The notes beneath the pieces were generated by a model. That model made no database searches. It was not told where the DNA came from and saw only the letters and a list, made by a program, of their open reading frames with translations. 24,042 nt of DNA from Nitrospirota bacterium (GTDB lineage: Bacteria > Nitrospirota_A > Leptospirillia > Leptospirillales > Leptospirillaceae): the NCBI GenBank assembly GCA_021838765.1, contig JAKCCY010000036.1, positions 1 through 24,042 on the forward strand, given 5' to 3'. This document shows positions 1 to 7,724 of the stretch, in pieces (positions within the stretch are counted from its first letter, which is position 1; every line of letters starts with the position of its first letter). The translations under genes were made by a program, and so were the position numbers.

Positions 1-1880
1 TCCTTTTGTTGTCGACCCTTTTCAGGCTTTCGCTTAATGTGGCTTCGACAAGGCTGATCCTTTTGCATGGGCAAGACGGGACGGAAGCTGCAGGACATGT
101 GATCGAATCTTTTGGCCACTTTGTTGTCGGCGGCTCCTATGCTGTTGGCCTTGTTCTTTTTGTCATCTTTGTGGTGATCAACTTTATGGTTGTAACCAGG
201 GGTGCCGGTCGTATCGCCGAAGTGGCCGCCCGATTTACTCTGGATGCTCTCCCCGGGAAACAGATGGCCATCGACGCTGATCTCAACTCCGGATCGATCA
301 AGGAAGAGGAGGCGAGAAAGAGAAGAAAGGAGCTTTCCCGGGAATCGGAGTTTTTTGGGGCGATGGATGGAGCTTCCAAGTTTGTTCGAGGAGATGCCAT
401 TGCGGCGATCATGATCCTCCTTGTGAATATTCTGGGAGGGTTGCTGATAGGGCTTTTGATGAATGGCCTGTCTCTTTCGGATGCCTTGCAGTTTTACACG
501 ACACTCACGATTGGAGAAGGGCTGGTGGCCCAGATACCAGCCCTGATTGTCTCCGTTGCGGCCGGTATTGTCGTGACCAGGGCCGGAACCGGAAATGACC
601 TTGGTGTCGAAATCAGGGATCAGGTTTTTCACCGGAGCCGGGCAATGGCCGGGACGTCCGGGATCCTCCTGTTTCTGTCGATTGTTCCAGGTCTTCCCCA
701 TCTGGCTTTTCTGGCGCTCGGGTCGACGATTGGCATGATGGCCTATACCCAGATCAGCGGGAAGAAAAAGCAGGAGGAGAAGAGACTCGAATCGGAAAAA
801 GCCCAGATCAAGCCGCCTGCTCCGGAAAACATTGAAAGCTACCTGTCTCTTGATTTGCTGGAGCTTAATGTCGGATACGGTCTGGTTCCCCTGGTCGAGG
901 GAGGGGAGGGGGCTGACCTGACCGACCGCATCAGGGGGATCAGACGCCAGCTGGCAGGTGAGCTTGGCATTATCGTCCCTCCGATCCATATTCGCGACAA
1001 TCTCCAGCTCAAGCCAAACGAATACATGATCCTCCTGAAGGGGAATCCGGTCGGCCGCTGGGAACTTAAAAACGGCTCTCTTCTGGCGATGAATTCTGGT
1101 GGTGATCCCGGAAGCCTTGAAGGTGTCCCTGTCAAGGAACCGACCTTCGGTCTTGATGCGGTCTGGATTGATGCCGACAAGAGGGAAATGGCCGAAAGCC
1201 TTGGATTTACGGTGGTGGACCCTGTGACGGTCCTTTCAACCCACGTGACAGAAATGATCCGGTGCCATAGTGCCGATCTTGTGGGGCGACAGGAGGTTGG
1301 ACGCCTTCTTGAGGCCTTGTCCCAGGATTACCCCAAACTGGTGGAAGATCTGATTCCAGGGCAGGTTTCTCTTGGGGTCCTCGTTTCTGTCCTTCATGGA
1401 CTTCTTTCGGAGAGGGTCTCTATCCGGGATCTGCGGACGATCCTCGAGTCCCTTGCCGACCAGGTTTCCTCCGGCCGGGATGCCAAGGATGTGACAGCCC
1501 TGACGGAGGGAGTCCGTCAGGCTCTTGGACGGTCCATCGTCAACCCCTACCTGTCCGGGAGGCTCCGGAATTTACAGATCGTCAGCTTTGACAAGGGATG
1601 GGAAGAGATCATTCTCAAACAGGCGGCTCATTCCGGTGGTGCCGGACTTGTTCTTGAGCCATCACTGGCACAGAAGTTGCTTTCAAGTCTTGGTAATGTG
1701 CTTGAGAGCCAGGGACGTCGGGGACTTCAGTCCGTCCTGATGGTTGCTCCACAGGCCAGGGTCGGGATCAAGCGTCTTCTGGAAAGATATTTCCCTTCAC
1801 TCGCGGTTATTTCACCACTTGAGGTACCATCGGACATTCCGATCGTGTCCTCTGATGTCATTCGTTACCAGGAGGTCTAG
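1..1880 (+). CDS. flhA: Flagellar biosynthesis protein FlhA (5' truncated by window edge)
   Basis: FlhA is the large inner-membrane component of the flagellar type III export gate; its cytoplasmic domain docks chaperone-substrate complexes. The reading frame is open from base 3, so about 60-70 N-terminal residues lie outside the window (625 codons seen, family usually near 690). The FHIPEP-family signature is clear: EVAARFTLDALPGKQM followed by AIDADL about 70-90 residues in. Membrane segments precede and follow it (for example IAAIMILLVNILGGLLIGLL and the ALIVSVAAGIVVTRAG stretch). From about residue 280 the sequence is the soluble FlhA-C domain. The stop TAG at 1878-1880 sits within the ribosome-binding region of flhF, so the two genes are almost certainly co-transcribed. 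The family assignment is secure; only the start is unseen. Confidence 0.97.
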   Translation, partial: LLLSTLFRLSLNVASTRLILLHGQDGTEAAGHVIESFGHFVVGGSYAVGLVLFVIFVVINFMVVTRGAGRIAEVAARFTLDALPGKQMAIDADLNSGSIKEEEARKRRKELSRESEFFGAMDGASKFVRGDAIAAIMILLVNILGGLLIGLLMNGLSLSDALQFYTTLTIGEGLVAQIPALIVSVAAGIVVTRAGTGNDLGVEIRDQVFHRSRAMAGTSGILLFLSIVPGLPHLAFLALGSTIGMMAYTQISGKKKQEEKRLESEKAQIKPPAPENIESYLSLDLLELNVGYGLVPLVEGGEGADLTDRIRGIRRQLAGELGIIVPPIHIRDNLQLKPNEYMILLKGNPVGRWELKNGSLLAMNSGGDPGSLEGVPVKEPTFGLDAVWIDADKREMAESLGFTVVDPVTVLSTHVTEMIRCHSADLVGRQEVGRLLEALSQDYPKLVEDLIPGQVSLGVLVSVLHGLLSERVSIRDLRTILESLADQVSSGRDAKDVTALTEGVRQALGRSIVNPYLSGRLRNLQIVSFDKGWEEIILKQAAHSGGAGLVLEPSLAQKLLSSLGNVLESQGRRGLQSVLMVAPQARVGIKRLLERYFPSLAVISPLEVPSDIPIVSSDVIRYQEV

Positions 1881-1883
1881 TCA

Positions 1884-3095
1884 ATGCTCATTCGAACATT
1901 CGAGGGCCAGGACATGAGTGAGGCGCTTCGCAAGGTGAAGCGGGAGCTTGGGGCAGAGGCGGTTATTCTGGACTCCCGGGAGGGGAGGGCAGGGTCTCGG
2001 GGCAGAACTTCCGGGGTTGTTGTGACCGCCGGACTTCCCGAGATGGATCCCCCCTGGATGAATGATGTCCGCCATGCGGGAAAGAACTCTCCCGCCGCGG
2101 ATCCTGTCGAGGACGAGCGAAATTCTCTCCGGAGGGAAGTCGAATCCCTGCGGCTGGCTCTTCACCGGATGGAAGAAGAGTGGGGTGCGGGAACCAGGGA
2201 GACCGTTCAGACCCTTGCAAAACAGGTCGAGGCGTTGATCTCCGAAGGGGGACGGACCATTCAGGAGCCTCTCTTGGAAGAGGCCACGAATTCCCGCGTG
2301 ATGGCCCGCGATATTCTTCTGAGGCAGGGGATTGACCTCGAAGAGGGGCAGCCCCTTCTTGACGCCCTCGCCGATCTGACCTTAAATGTTGGAGAGATCG
2401 GTGATGAGGAGAGAATCGGTTCTCTCCTGCAGTTTCTTGTTGCGAGAAACATCCGGACGACGGGGTCCTTTCTCGACCGGATCCGTCAGAACAGTCCTGT
2501 GGTCTGTGTTTTTGCCGGTCCGTCCGGCGTGGGGAAAACGACGACAATCGCAAAGCTTGCGGCAGGATTTACGATCCGACATGGAAAAAAAGTCCTGCTT
2601 GTGAATCTTGATACCTACCGTATCGGGGCTCTTGAGCAACTCAGGATCTATGGCGACCTGATGGGGCTTCCGGTGGAAGTTGCCTCCTCTCCGGAGCGTC
2701 TGGTCTCCATTATCCGGGAGGCGAGGGACAGGGATCTCTATGACGTGATCCTGATCGATTCGGCAGGTGGGCTGTCCGGAGATGACACAAGGATCCATCC
2801 TTTCGTATCGGCCCTTCTTCTGGAAGACCTGAATCTTTCCGTTTCCCTTGTGCTGTCTGCAGCCCACAAGACAAAAGACATTGAAAAATCCATTATGCTC
2901 TATCAGTGTCTGGCTCCAAATAACATGATCCTGACCAAGCTCGACGAAACAGACTCGCTCGGATCCCTCTACCCCATTCTATCCAGGGCCCCACTTCCTG
3001 TATCCTATGTGACGATGGGACAGCGTGTGCCCGATGATATCGATGTCGCCCATTCCGGCCGCATGTCCCAGTGGATTATTGGAGGATTCAGATAG
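1884..3095 (+). CDS. flhF: Flagellar biosynthesis GTPase FlhF
   Basis: FlhF is an SRP-type GTPase that marks the site of flagellar assembly and works with FlhG. The 403-residue protein has a variable N-terminal B domain (starts MLIRTFEGQDMSEALRKVK), an NG-type helical region at about 130-205, and a G domain. Visible motifs are the P-loop GPSGVGKTT (212-220), DTYRIGALEQL (243-253), a G3 element DSAGG (292-296), G4 TKLD (351-354) and the closing GQRVPDDI (379-386). SRP GTPases normally have DTAGR at G3; here the arginine is glycine, which is unusual. A strong Shine-Dalgarno AGGAGGT at 1870-1876 lies 7 bases before the ATG. The stop codon directly abuts the flhG start, indicating tight co-expression. 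Confidence 0.96.
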   Translation: MLIRTFEGQDMSEALRKVKRELGAEAVILDSREGRAGSRGRTSGVVVTAGLPEMDPPWMNDVRHAGKNSPAADPVEDERNSLRREVESLRLALHRMEEEWGAGTRETVQTLAKQVEALISEGGRTIQEPLLEEATNSRVMARDILLRQGIDLEEGQPLLDALADLTLNVGEIGDEERIGSLLQFLVARNIRTTGSFLDRIRQNSPVVCVFAGPSGVGKTTTIAKLAAGFTIRHGKKVLLVNLDTYRIGALEQLRIYGDLMGLPVEVASSPERLVSIIREARDRDLYDVILIDSAGGLSGDDTRIHPFVSALLLEDLNLSVSLVLSAAHKTKDIEKSIMLYQCLAPNNMILTKLDETDSLGSLYPILSRAPLPVSYVTMGQRVPDDIDVAHSGRMSQWIIGGFR

Positions 3096-3968
3096 ATGGC
3101 AGACCAGGCCGAAGGCTTGAGAAATCCTGGAGTTCCGGATGGACCTCCCCCCCGCAAAGGTCCGCCTCCCCGGATCCTTGCGATCACGAGCGGAAAAGGG
3201 GGGGTCGGAAAGACCAATGTCGCAGCAAACCTGGCTTATGTCCTTGCTGATACATTCAAGAAGAGGGTCCTGATATTTGATGCGGACCTCGGGCTTGGAA
3301 ATCTGGATATCCTGTTCAACCTTCACCCTGTTTTTACCCTTAAGGATTTTATTTCGGGATCGGCAGAGCTTTCCCAGATCATGATCGAGGCGCCAGCCGG
3401 CATCCGGATCATTCCGGCCGCCTCAGGCGTTGAATCTTTGACACAGCTTTCAGCCGATGAGCATCTTCGGCTGATTTCAGCCTTTGACCAGGTAGATGAC
3501 TCCGTGGATATCCTGCTGATCGATACCGGAGCGGGAATTTCCGAAAATGTCCTGACATTCAATCTGGCGAGTCAGGAAACAATGATTGTGGTCACTCCGG
3601 AGCCAACAAGCCGGACCGATGCCTTTGCCCTGATGAAAGTGCTGAACCGGAGGCAGTCGGGGAAGCCCTTTCTGTTTCTGGCCAATATGGTCAGGGACAG
3701 AAAAGAGGCGCTTGAGCTATTTGACCTGGTGTCAAGAGTCGCCGACCGGTTTATTCCGGGGCTGAATCTCTCGTTTGGCGGCTACCTTCCCATCGACCCT
3801 TCCGTGACCCAGGCTGTCCGCAATCAGCGCGCACTGGCGGAGATGCTTCCGGGAACTCCTTTTGCCCTGGCGATGAGGCAGGTGGCAAGGGATTTTCTTT
3901 CAAGGCCACCCAGGGAAGGGGTGAGGGCCAGTATAGGGCTTCTCATGAAGCGCCTTCTGGAGCGTTAG
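3096..3968 (+). CDS. flhG: Flagellar number regulator FlhG (MinD/ParA-type ATPase)
   Basis: FlhG (also called YlxH or FleN) is a MinD-like ATPase that limits flagellar number and stimulates FlhF GTPase activity. The 290-residue protein carries the deviant Walker A KGGVGKT (34-40), the switch-type DADLGLGN (62-69) and Walker B ILLIDTGAG with Asp143. The extreme N-terminus contains DQAEGLR (3-9), matching the DQAxxLR element known in FlhG to activate FlhF. A proline-rich stretch (PPPRKGPPPR) separates it from the ATPase core. The ATG immediately follows the flhF stop; GGAGGA at 3081-3086 is the likely ribosome-binding site. About 110 bases separate it from fliA, enough for a separate promoter. 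Confidence 0.95.
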   Translation: MADQAEGLRNPGVPDGPPPRKGPPPRILAITSGKGGVGKTNVAANLAYVLADTFKKRVLIFDADLGLGNLDILFNLHPVFTLKDFISGSAELSQIMIEAPAGIRIIPAASGVESLTQLSADEHLRLISAFDQVDDSVDILLIDTGAGISENVLTFNLASQETMIVVTPEPTSRTDAFALMKVLNRRQSGKPFLFLANMVRDRKEALELFDLVSRVADRFIPGLNLSFGGYLPIDPSVTQAVRNQRALAEMLPGTPFALAMRQVARDFLSRPPREGVRASIGLLMKRLLER

Positions 3969-4042
3969 CGCCTGTTGACTCTGGACCATGTTTTGCCGGG
4001 AGCGTCAATGGTTGGCGATGGCTGTTTCAAGGTTGTTTTTCA

Positions 4043-4050
4043 ACCGATAA
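4043..4050 (+). promoter_or_regulatory. Possible sigma-28 -10 element upstream of fliA
   Basis: ACCGATAA matches 7 of 8 bases of the enterobacterial FliA -10 consensus GCCGATAA and lies 28 bases before the fliA start. The expected TAAA-type -35 at the normal distance is not convincing (GTTT at 4024-4027), so this is only a candidate for autoregulation of fliA. Confidence 0.22.
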
Positions 4051-4078
4051 GATTTTTGAGATGAAAGGGTGATTGGCC

Positions 4079-4798
4079 ATGATGGAGCTTGATGAGGCCA
4101 GCCTGAAAGAGTTTGCTGTCACGGTGAAGTTTTTTGCCATGCGGTATGCCCATCGTCTCCCTCCTGAGATCGATGTGGATGATCTCGTCAGTGTCGGAAT
4201 GACAGGGTTGATCGATGCGGCAAAGAGATTTGATCCTTCAAGGGGGATCAAGTTCAAGACGATGGCGGAGCATCGAATCCGGGGAGCGATGCTCGACGAG
4301 ATCCGTTCGGCGGATTGGGTCCCCAGATCGGTCAGGGAAAAGGCGTCATCGGTTCATGCCGTAAGGGAAGGGTTGCGTGCGGCTTTGCTGAGGGAGCCGG
4401 ACGACATGGAGATGGCCAAGGCACTCTCCATGTCGCTTGACGAGTATCTGACGCTTGAAAACGAGATCGAGCCTCACCACCTTTATTCGATCGAGGATCT
4501 CTTCGAGATGGAGGAGGGAGCCGGATCGTCGATTCTGGACCGGATGGTTGTTCCGGGGGAGGCAGATCCTCTGTCGGAATTTCTGAAAAGCGAGGAAGCC
4601 AGCCTTCTGGAGAAGGCGCTTGATTCCCTTCCGGAAAAGCAGCGACTGGTTCTGTCCCTGTACTATTACGAGGAGCTTTCCATGAAGGAGGTTGCAGCGG
4701 TCCTTGAAGTCAGCGAATCAAGAGTGTCCCAGATCCATACTCTTGCGATCAAGAACCTGAAAAAAGCACTTCTTTCCCTGGGTCATAAAGAAAGCTGA
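4079..4798 (+). CDS. fliA: RNA polymerase sigma factor FliA (sigma-28)
   Basis: FliA directs RNA polymerase to late flagellar and chemotaxis promoters. The roughly 239-residue product has sigma region 2 (IDVDDLVSVGMTGLIDAAKRF, then FKTMAEHRIRGAMLDEIRS and the FliA-typical DWVPRSVR), a region 3 segment, and region 4 with LPEKQRLVLSLYYYEELSMKE and the helix-turn-helix EVAAVLEVSESRVSQIHTLA. Length and motif order fit FliA rather than SigB/SigF types, and so does the position right after flhG. I chose ATG 4079 because AAAGGGTGA at 4064-4072 is a plausible Shine-Dalgarno about 7 bases upstream; an in-frame TTG at 4073 is too close to it, and ATG 4082 is a near-equal alternative. FlgM, the usual anti-sigma partner, is not in the window. 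Confidence 0.94.
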   Translation: MMELDEASLKEFAVTVKFFAMRYAHRLPPEIDVDDLVSVGMTGLIDAAKRFDPSRGIKFKTMAEHRIRGAMLDEIRSADWVPRSVREKASSVHAVREGLRAALLREPDDMEMAKALSMSLDEYLTLENEIEPHHLYSIEDLFEMEEGAGSSILDRMVVPGEADPLSEFLKSEEASLLEKALDSLPEKQRLVLSLYYYEELSMKEVAAVLEVSESRVSQIHTLAIKNLKKALLSLGHKES

Positions 4799-4987
4799 TC
4801 TTCTTTTCTAAACCTTTAAATGCGCATGGAAAAATGGTAGATTGGCCCATTATCATATCTGCCATATAAGGGCGTCGTTCCCTGTTGTGTCCGGGATTGA
4901 CTAAAACCTGGCCGGAATCCCTGTATCCCTATCGTCTGGTTTCTTCAGGGGTTGTTGGCTGTCGCATTTCTGGGGGTATACCACACA

Positions 4988-5365
4988 ATGGATTTTAAAA
5001 TGAAAGTGCTGGTTGTTGACGATTTTTCCACGATGAGGAGGATTGTCAAAAACACCCTCCGTCAGATCGGATTCGTCAATATAGAAGAAGCCGAGGATGG
5101 GCAGAAAGCCTATGACCGGCTCGTTTCCGAGAAATTCGATTTTGTCGTGTCTGACTGGAATATGCCGAACATGACCGGGATTGATCTGCTTCGAAAGGTG
5201 CGGGCTACCCCCTCGATCAAGAATATTCCGTTTTTGATGGTGACGGCCGAGGCGAAGCAGGAAAACGTTGTGGAGGCGATCAAGGCAGGCGTTTCAAATT
5301 ATATCGTCAAGCCTTTCACCGTGGGAACACTTCAGGAGAAGGTTGCGAAGATTTTCAAGGAATAA
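4988..5365 (+). CDS. cheY: Chemotaxis response regulator CheY
   Basis: CheY carries the phosphoryl signal from CheA to the flagellar switch. The 125-residue protein is a lone receiver domain with the acidic pair Asp11-Asp12, phospho-acceptor Asp56 (VVSDWNMP), Thr86 (MVTAEA) and Lys108 (YIVKPF), all in canonical positions. An in-frame TTG at 4952 would add 12 residues, but ATG 4988 is preferred: TGGGGGT lies about 9 bases upstream and the protein then has normal CheY length. The 189-base gap after fliA suggests its own promoter, but I could not find a convincing one. cheA follows after 39 bases. Confidence 0.95.
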   Translation: MDFKMKVLVVDDFSTMRRIVKNTLRQIGFVNIEEAEDGQKAYDRLVSEKFDFVVSDWNMPNMTGIDLLRKVRATPSIKNIPFLMVTAEAKQENVVEAIKAGVSNYIVKPFTVGTLQEKVAKIFKE

Positions 5366-5404
5366 CCATTGGCTGTTGTTTGATATCCTCGGAAGGAGTG
5401 ACCT

Positions 5405-7276
5405 GTGGCGGAAGGCTTTGATAATGACGAGATGAAAGAAATTGTTCAGGAATTTCTTGCAGAGGCGCAGGAAATGCTTGAAGGATTGGACAATTATTTC
5501 GTCCAGCTTGAAGCAAGGCCTGATGACACATCGCTTTTGAACGAAATTTTCCGGGCGGCCCACAGCATCAAGGGGTCGGCGGGATTTATCGGATTGACCC
5601 GGATTGTCGAGGTTGCCCATCATGCCGAAAATGTCCTGAACCAGTTGCGCCAGGGAATGATGAAGGCGGAACCCGCGGTGATCGACATCATTCTTGAAGC
5701 GATGGATGCTCTGAAGCTTTTACTCGAGGAAGTTCACACGGGTACCCAGGCCGATGTGGATATCGACACTCTCACGATGAAGCTTGATCTCCTGCTCCAG
5801 TGGGGAGAAGACCAGGCCGCATCTCATGAGTCGACCGGGCCAAAAGCTCCTGACACGGAAGAGGCAGGGATGGTTGTGCCTCCGGAGGAGCCGGAGCCCA
5901 AAGAGCCAGAGCCCGGGGAGCCCGTCTCTTCCCCCCCGTCCGCTGAAATTGTTTCGGGTGGCCAGTCTGCCCATCCGCCATCACCCCCGACCCCGCCACC
6001 CTCTGCTCCTCCCCAGTCCGAAGCGGCCCAGGTCCAATCCTCCGGCGTCGAGGTTGACCAGACGATCCGGGTCGAGACTTCGAGGCTGGATAATGTCATG
6101 AACCTTGTCGGAGAGCTCGTTCTTGGACGGAACCGCCTGGTCCGGCTTGCGACAGATACCCGCGGCGATGATGACTGGGAGAAACAGCAGAAGGACATTG
6201 CGGAAGCGGTTATCCAGCTTTCGAGAGTGACGACGGACCTCCAGCTTGCGGTCATCAAGACCAGAATGCAGCCCATCAAGAAAGTTCTCGGAAAGTTCCC
6301 CAGGATGGTCAGGGATCTGTCGAGAAAGCTCGGAAAGGAAGCGCGTCTCGAGCTTTCCGGAGAAGAAACGGAGCTTGATAAATCGGTCATCGAAGAGATC
6401 GGTGATCCTCTGGTGCATATTATCCGCAATGCGATCGACCATGGACTCGAGATGCCGGAAGAGCGCCTTGCCGCCGGGAAAAATGCTGAAGGAATTGTCA
6501 GAATATCCGCTTATCAGGAGGGGAACTCCATTGTCATCGAGATATCGGATGACGGCCGCGGGGTCAATGTGGACAGGGTCCGGAAAAAGGCCATTGAACG
6601 GAATCTGATTTCGGCATCAGATGCTGACCGGATGACAACCGAAGAGCTGGTCAACCTGATTTTCCTGCCGGGGTTCAGCACCGCCGAGAAAGTGACCGAT
6701 GTTTCCGGTCGCGGTGTCGGGATGGATGTTGTGAGGACGAATATCAACAAGATCAACGGTACCGTCGAGATCCGTTCCCAACAGGGCCTTGGTTCGACCT
6801 TTGTGATCAATCTCCCGTTGACGATCGCCATTATCCAGGCATTGATGGTTGCAATCGGAAATGAGGTCTATGCGGTGCCCCTCCAGTCCGTGGTTGAGAC
6901 AGTCAAGATTTCCGAGTCGGATATCCGGACCCTGTCCGGGGCAGAGGTCCTGAACCTCCGCAATCAGGTGTTGCCTCTCCTGCGGCTCCGGGATGAGTTC
7001 AAGATTCCCGGTGAGGCCAATGAATCGGCGGGAAAGAGCCGGTATGTGGTGGTTGTCCAGATCGGATCCCGGTCGGTTGGGCTTGTTGTAGAGGCTCTTC
7101 CCTATCAGGAAGAAGTTGTCATCAAGAGCATGGGGCCAATTCTTTCAGGTATCCGGGGTATGGCCGGAGCAACGATAACCGGGGATGGAAAAGTTGTTCT
7201 TATCCTTGATGTCGGAGAGATATTGCAGGATATCCAGATCCGGGGTCACCAGGGTGTTTCTGCGGTTGCCAGATAG
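5405..7276 (+). CDS. cheA: Chemotaxis histidine kinase CheA
   Basis: CheA autophosphorylates in response to receptor arrays and passes phosphate to CheY. In order: a P1 HPt domain with the phosphorylated His53 in AAHSIKGSAGFIGL; a long Pro/Glu-rich linker (about 140-215); the P3 dimerisation helices beginning VDQTIRVETSRLDNVMNLVG; a P4 kinase domain with N-box HIIRNAIDHGLE, G1 DDGRGV and G2 GRGVGMDVV; and a P5 CheW-like domain (EVYAVPLQSVVETV) to residue 623. No recognisable P2 CheY-binding domain lies between P1 and P3. The GTG start is supported by GGAAGGAG at 5391-5398, 6 bases upstream. CheB, CheR and CheZ are not in the window. Confidence 0.96.
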   Translation: MAEGFDNDEMKEIVQEFLAEAQEMLEGLDNYFVQLEARPDDTSLLNEIFRAAHSIKGSAGFIGLTRIVEVAHHAENVLNQLRQGMMKAEPAVIDIILEAMDALKLLLEEVHTGTQADVDIDTLTMKLDLLLQWGEDQAASHESTGPKAPDTEEAGMVVPPEEPEPKEPEPGEPVSSPPSAEIVSGGQSAHPPSPPTPPPSAPPQSEAAQVQSSGVEVDQTIRVETSRLDNVMNLVGELVLGRNRLVRLATDTRGDDDWEKQQKDIAEAVIQLSRVTTDLQLAVIKTRMQPIKKVLGKFPRMVRDLSRKLGKEARLELSGEETELDKSVIEEIGDPLVHIIRNAIDHGLEMPEERLAAGKNAEGIVRISAYQEGNSIVIEISDDGRGVNVDRVRKKAIERNLISASDADRMTTEELVNLIFLPGFSTAEKVTDVSGRGVGMDVVRTNINKINGTVEIRSQQGLGSTFVINLPLTIAIIQALMVAIGNEVYAVPLQSVVETVKISESDIRTLSGAEVLNLRNQVLPLLRLRDEFKIPGEANESAGKSRYVVVVQIGSRSVGLVVEALPYQEEVVIKSMGPILSGIRGMAGATITGDGKVVLILDVGEILQDIQIRGHQGVSAVAR

Positions 7277-7284
7277 TTGTCGTA

Positions 7285-7306
7285 CCCCATTGATTGATCA
7301 ATGGGG
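7285..7306 (+). repeat. Perfect inverted repeat (hairpin) after cheA
   Basis: A 9-base perfect inverted repeat (CCCCATTGA / TCAATGGGG) flanks a TTGA loop. It sits 8 bases after the cheA stop. No T-run follows, so it is a poor intrinsic terminator. It could be the left-end hairpin of the decayed IS200/IS605-type element next to it, or an RNA-stabilising 3' structure for the cheA transcript. Confidence 0.6.
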
Positions 7307-7356
7307 ATACATGGCAATGATTTTGCTCTTAAAGACAGACAAGGTACCCTGCAATC

Positions 7357-7673
7357 ATGTGGAAAGCCTATCGATACCGGATTGAACCGGATGAAAGGCA
7401 GGTCGAGCGTCTTCAGGGATTTCGAAATTTTGTGTTTCGAGGATCCGGATGTTGCCGGAATGATGGGGATCATCTGTCCAGACTCTGTTCCTGTCCGACA
7501 GAACGGGGCACTTCTCCGATTGGCATGCGATTGGTGACCGGGACATTCTGGCGGCGAACAATATCAAGCGTTTCTCCTTTGTAAAACAGAATATATCCGG
7601 GGGCACCGGAGATGAGTCTGGGGAGATGCCCGTCAACAAAAGGGATCGAAGAACCAGAAAGCTTCAGGAGTGA
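7357..7673 (+). pseudogene. tnpB (IS605 OrfB) pseudogene, internally deleted and frameshifted
   Basis: Three TnpB-like segments follow in correct order but in three different frames. First is an N-terminus MWKAYRYRIEPDERQVERLQ (7357-7416), like the usual MxKAYKYRIYPTxEQ start. Second is DFEILCFEDPDVAGMM (7418-7465), resembling the RuvC-II motif around the catalytic glutamate (VIVIEDLNVKGM). Third is DRDILAANNIK (7536-7568), resembling the terminal DRDxNAAxNI motif with the last RuvC aspartate; this frame runs to TGA 7671-7673. The total is about 105 codons where an intact TnpB has about 380-450, so large internal deletions are evident. The zinc-finger region is mostly lost. No functional nuclease is expected. 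The assignment rests on my reading of short motifs. Confidence 0.65.
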
Positions 7674-7683
7674 TCCTGGGAAT

Positions 7684-7703
7684 TCCCTGCCTTAAGACAG
7701 GGG
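7684..7703 (+). repeat. Right-end hairpin of the IS605-type remnant
   Basis: CCCTG and CAGGG arms enclose a loop containing CTTAAG, giving the imperfect hairpin typical of IS200/IS605 right ends. In intact elements this region also forms the 3' scaffold of the TnpB guide RNA, with the guide beginning just beyond the TCAA-type end. Here that boundary falls at about 7713, inside or just before the chemoreceptor coding start. Confidence 0.55.
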
Positions 7704-7724
7704 ATTGTGTCAACAGATAGTCTC

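Larger units (their letters stand above)
7307..7713 (+). mobile_element. Decayed IS200/IS605-family element (tnpB-only type), ends approximate
   Basis: This stretch fills the gap between cheA and the chemoreceptor gene. It contains fragments of a TnpB-like protein in three frames (described separately) and ends with a hairpin and the sequence ATTGTGTCAAC, which resembles the right end typical of IS605-family elements (a CCCTGCC...CAGGGG hairpin shortly followed by TGTCAA). No TnpA (Y1 transposase) is visible. An intact element of this type is usually well over 1.2 kb, so most has been deleted. The left boundary is uncertain and could include the hairpin just upstream. The element is immobile by itself. 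Confidence 0.62.

Noticed and set aside
1963..2553. Long - strand open frame opposite flhF (also similar frames at 5824-6429, 12032-12646 and 12492-13073)
   Set aside because: Each is rich in Arg, Ser and Pro, typical of antisense shadows of GC-rich genes, and overlaps a gene with clear family motifs or good operon context.
4897..4926. TTGACT with a possible -10 and a TGGCC...TGT sigma-54-like string before cheY
   Set aside because: The -10 match is poor at acceptable spacing, and the sigma-54 GG-N10-GC spacing rule is broken by one base.
7357..7673. Idea that the tnpB remnant is a domesticated TnpB-like repressor (TldR type) controlling motility genes
   Set aside because: Known repressors of that type keep a nearly full-length protein. 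Here only about 105 codons in three frames remain, so no such protein can be made.
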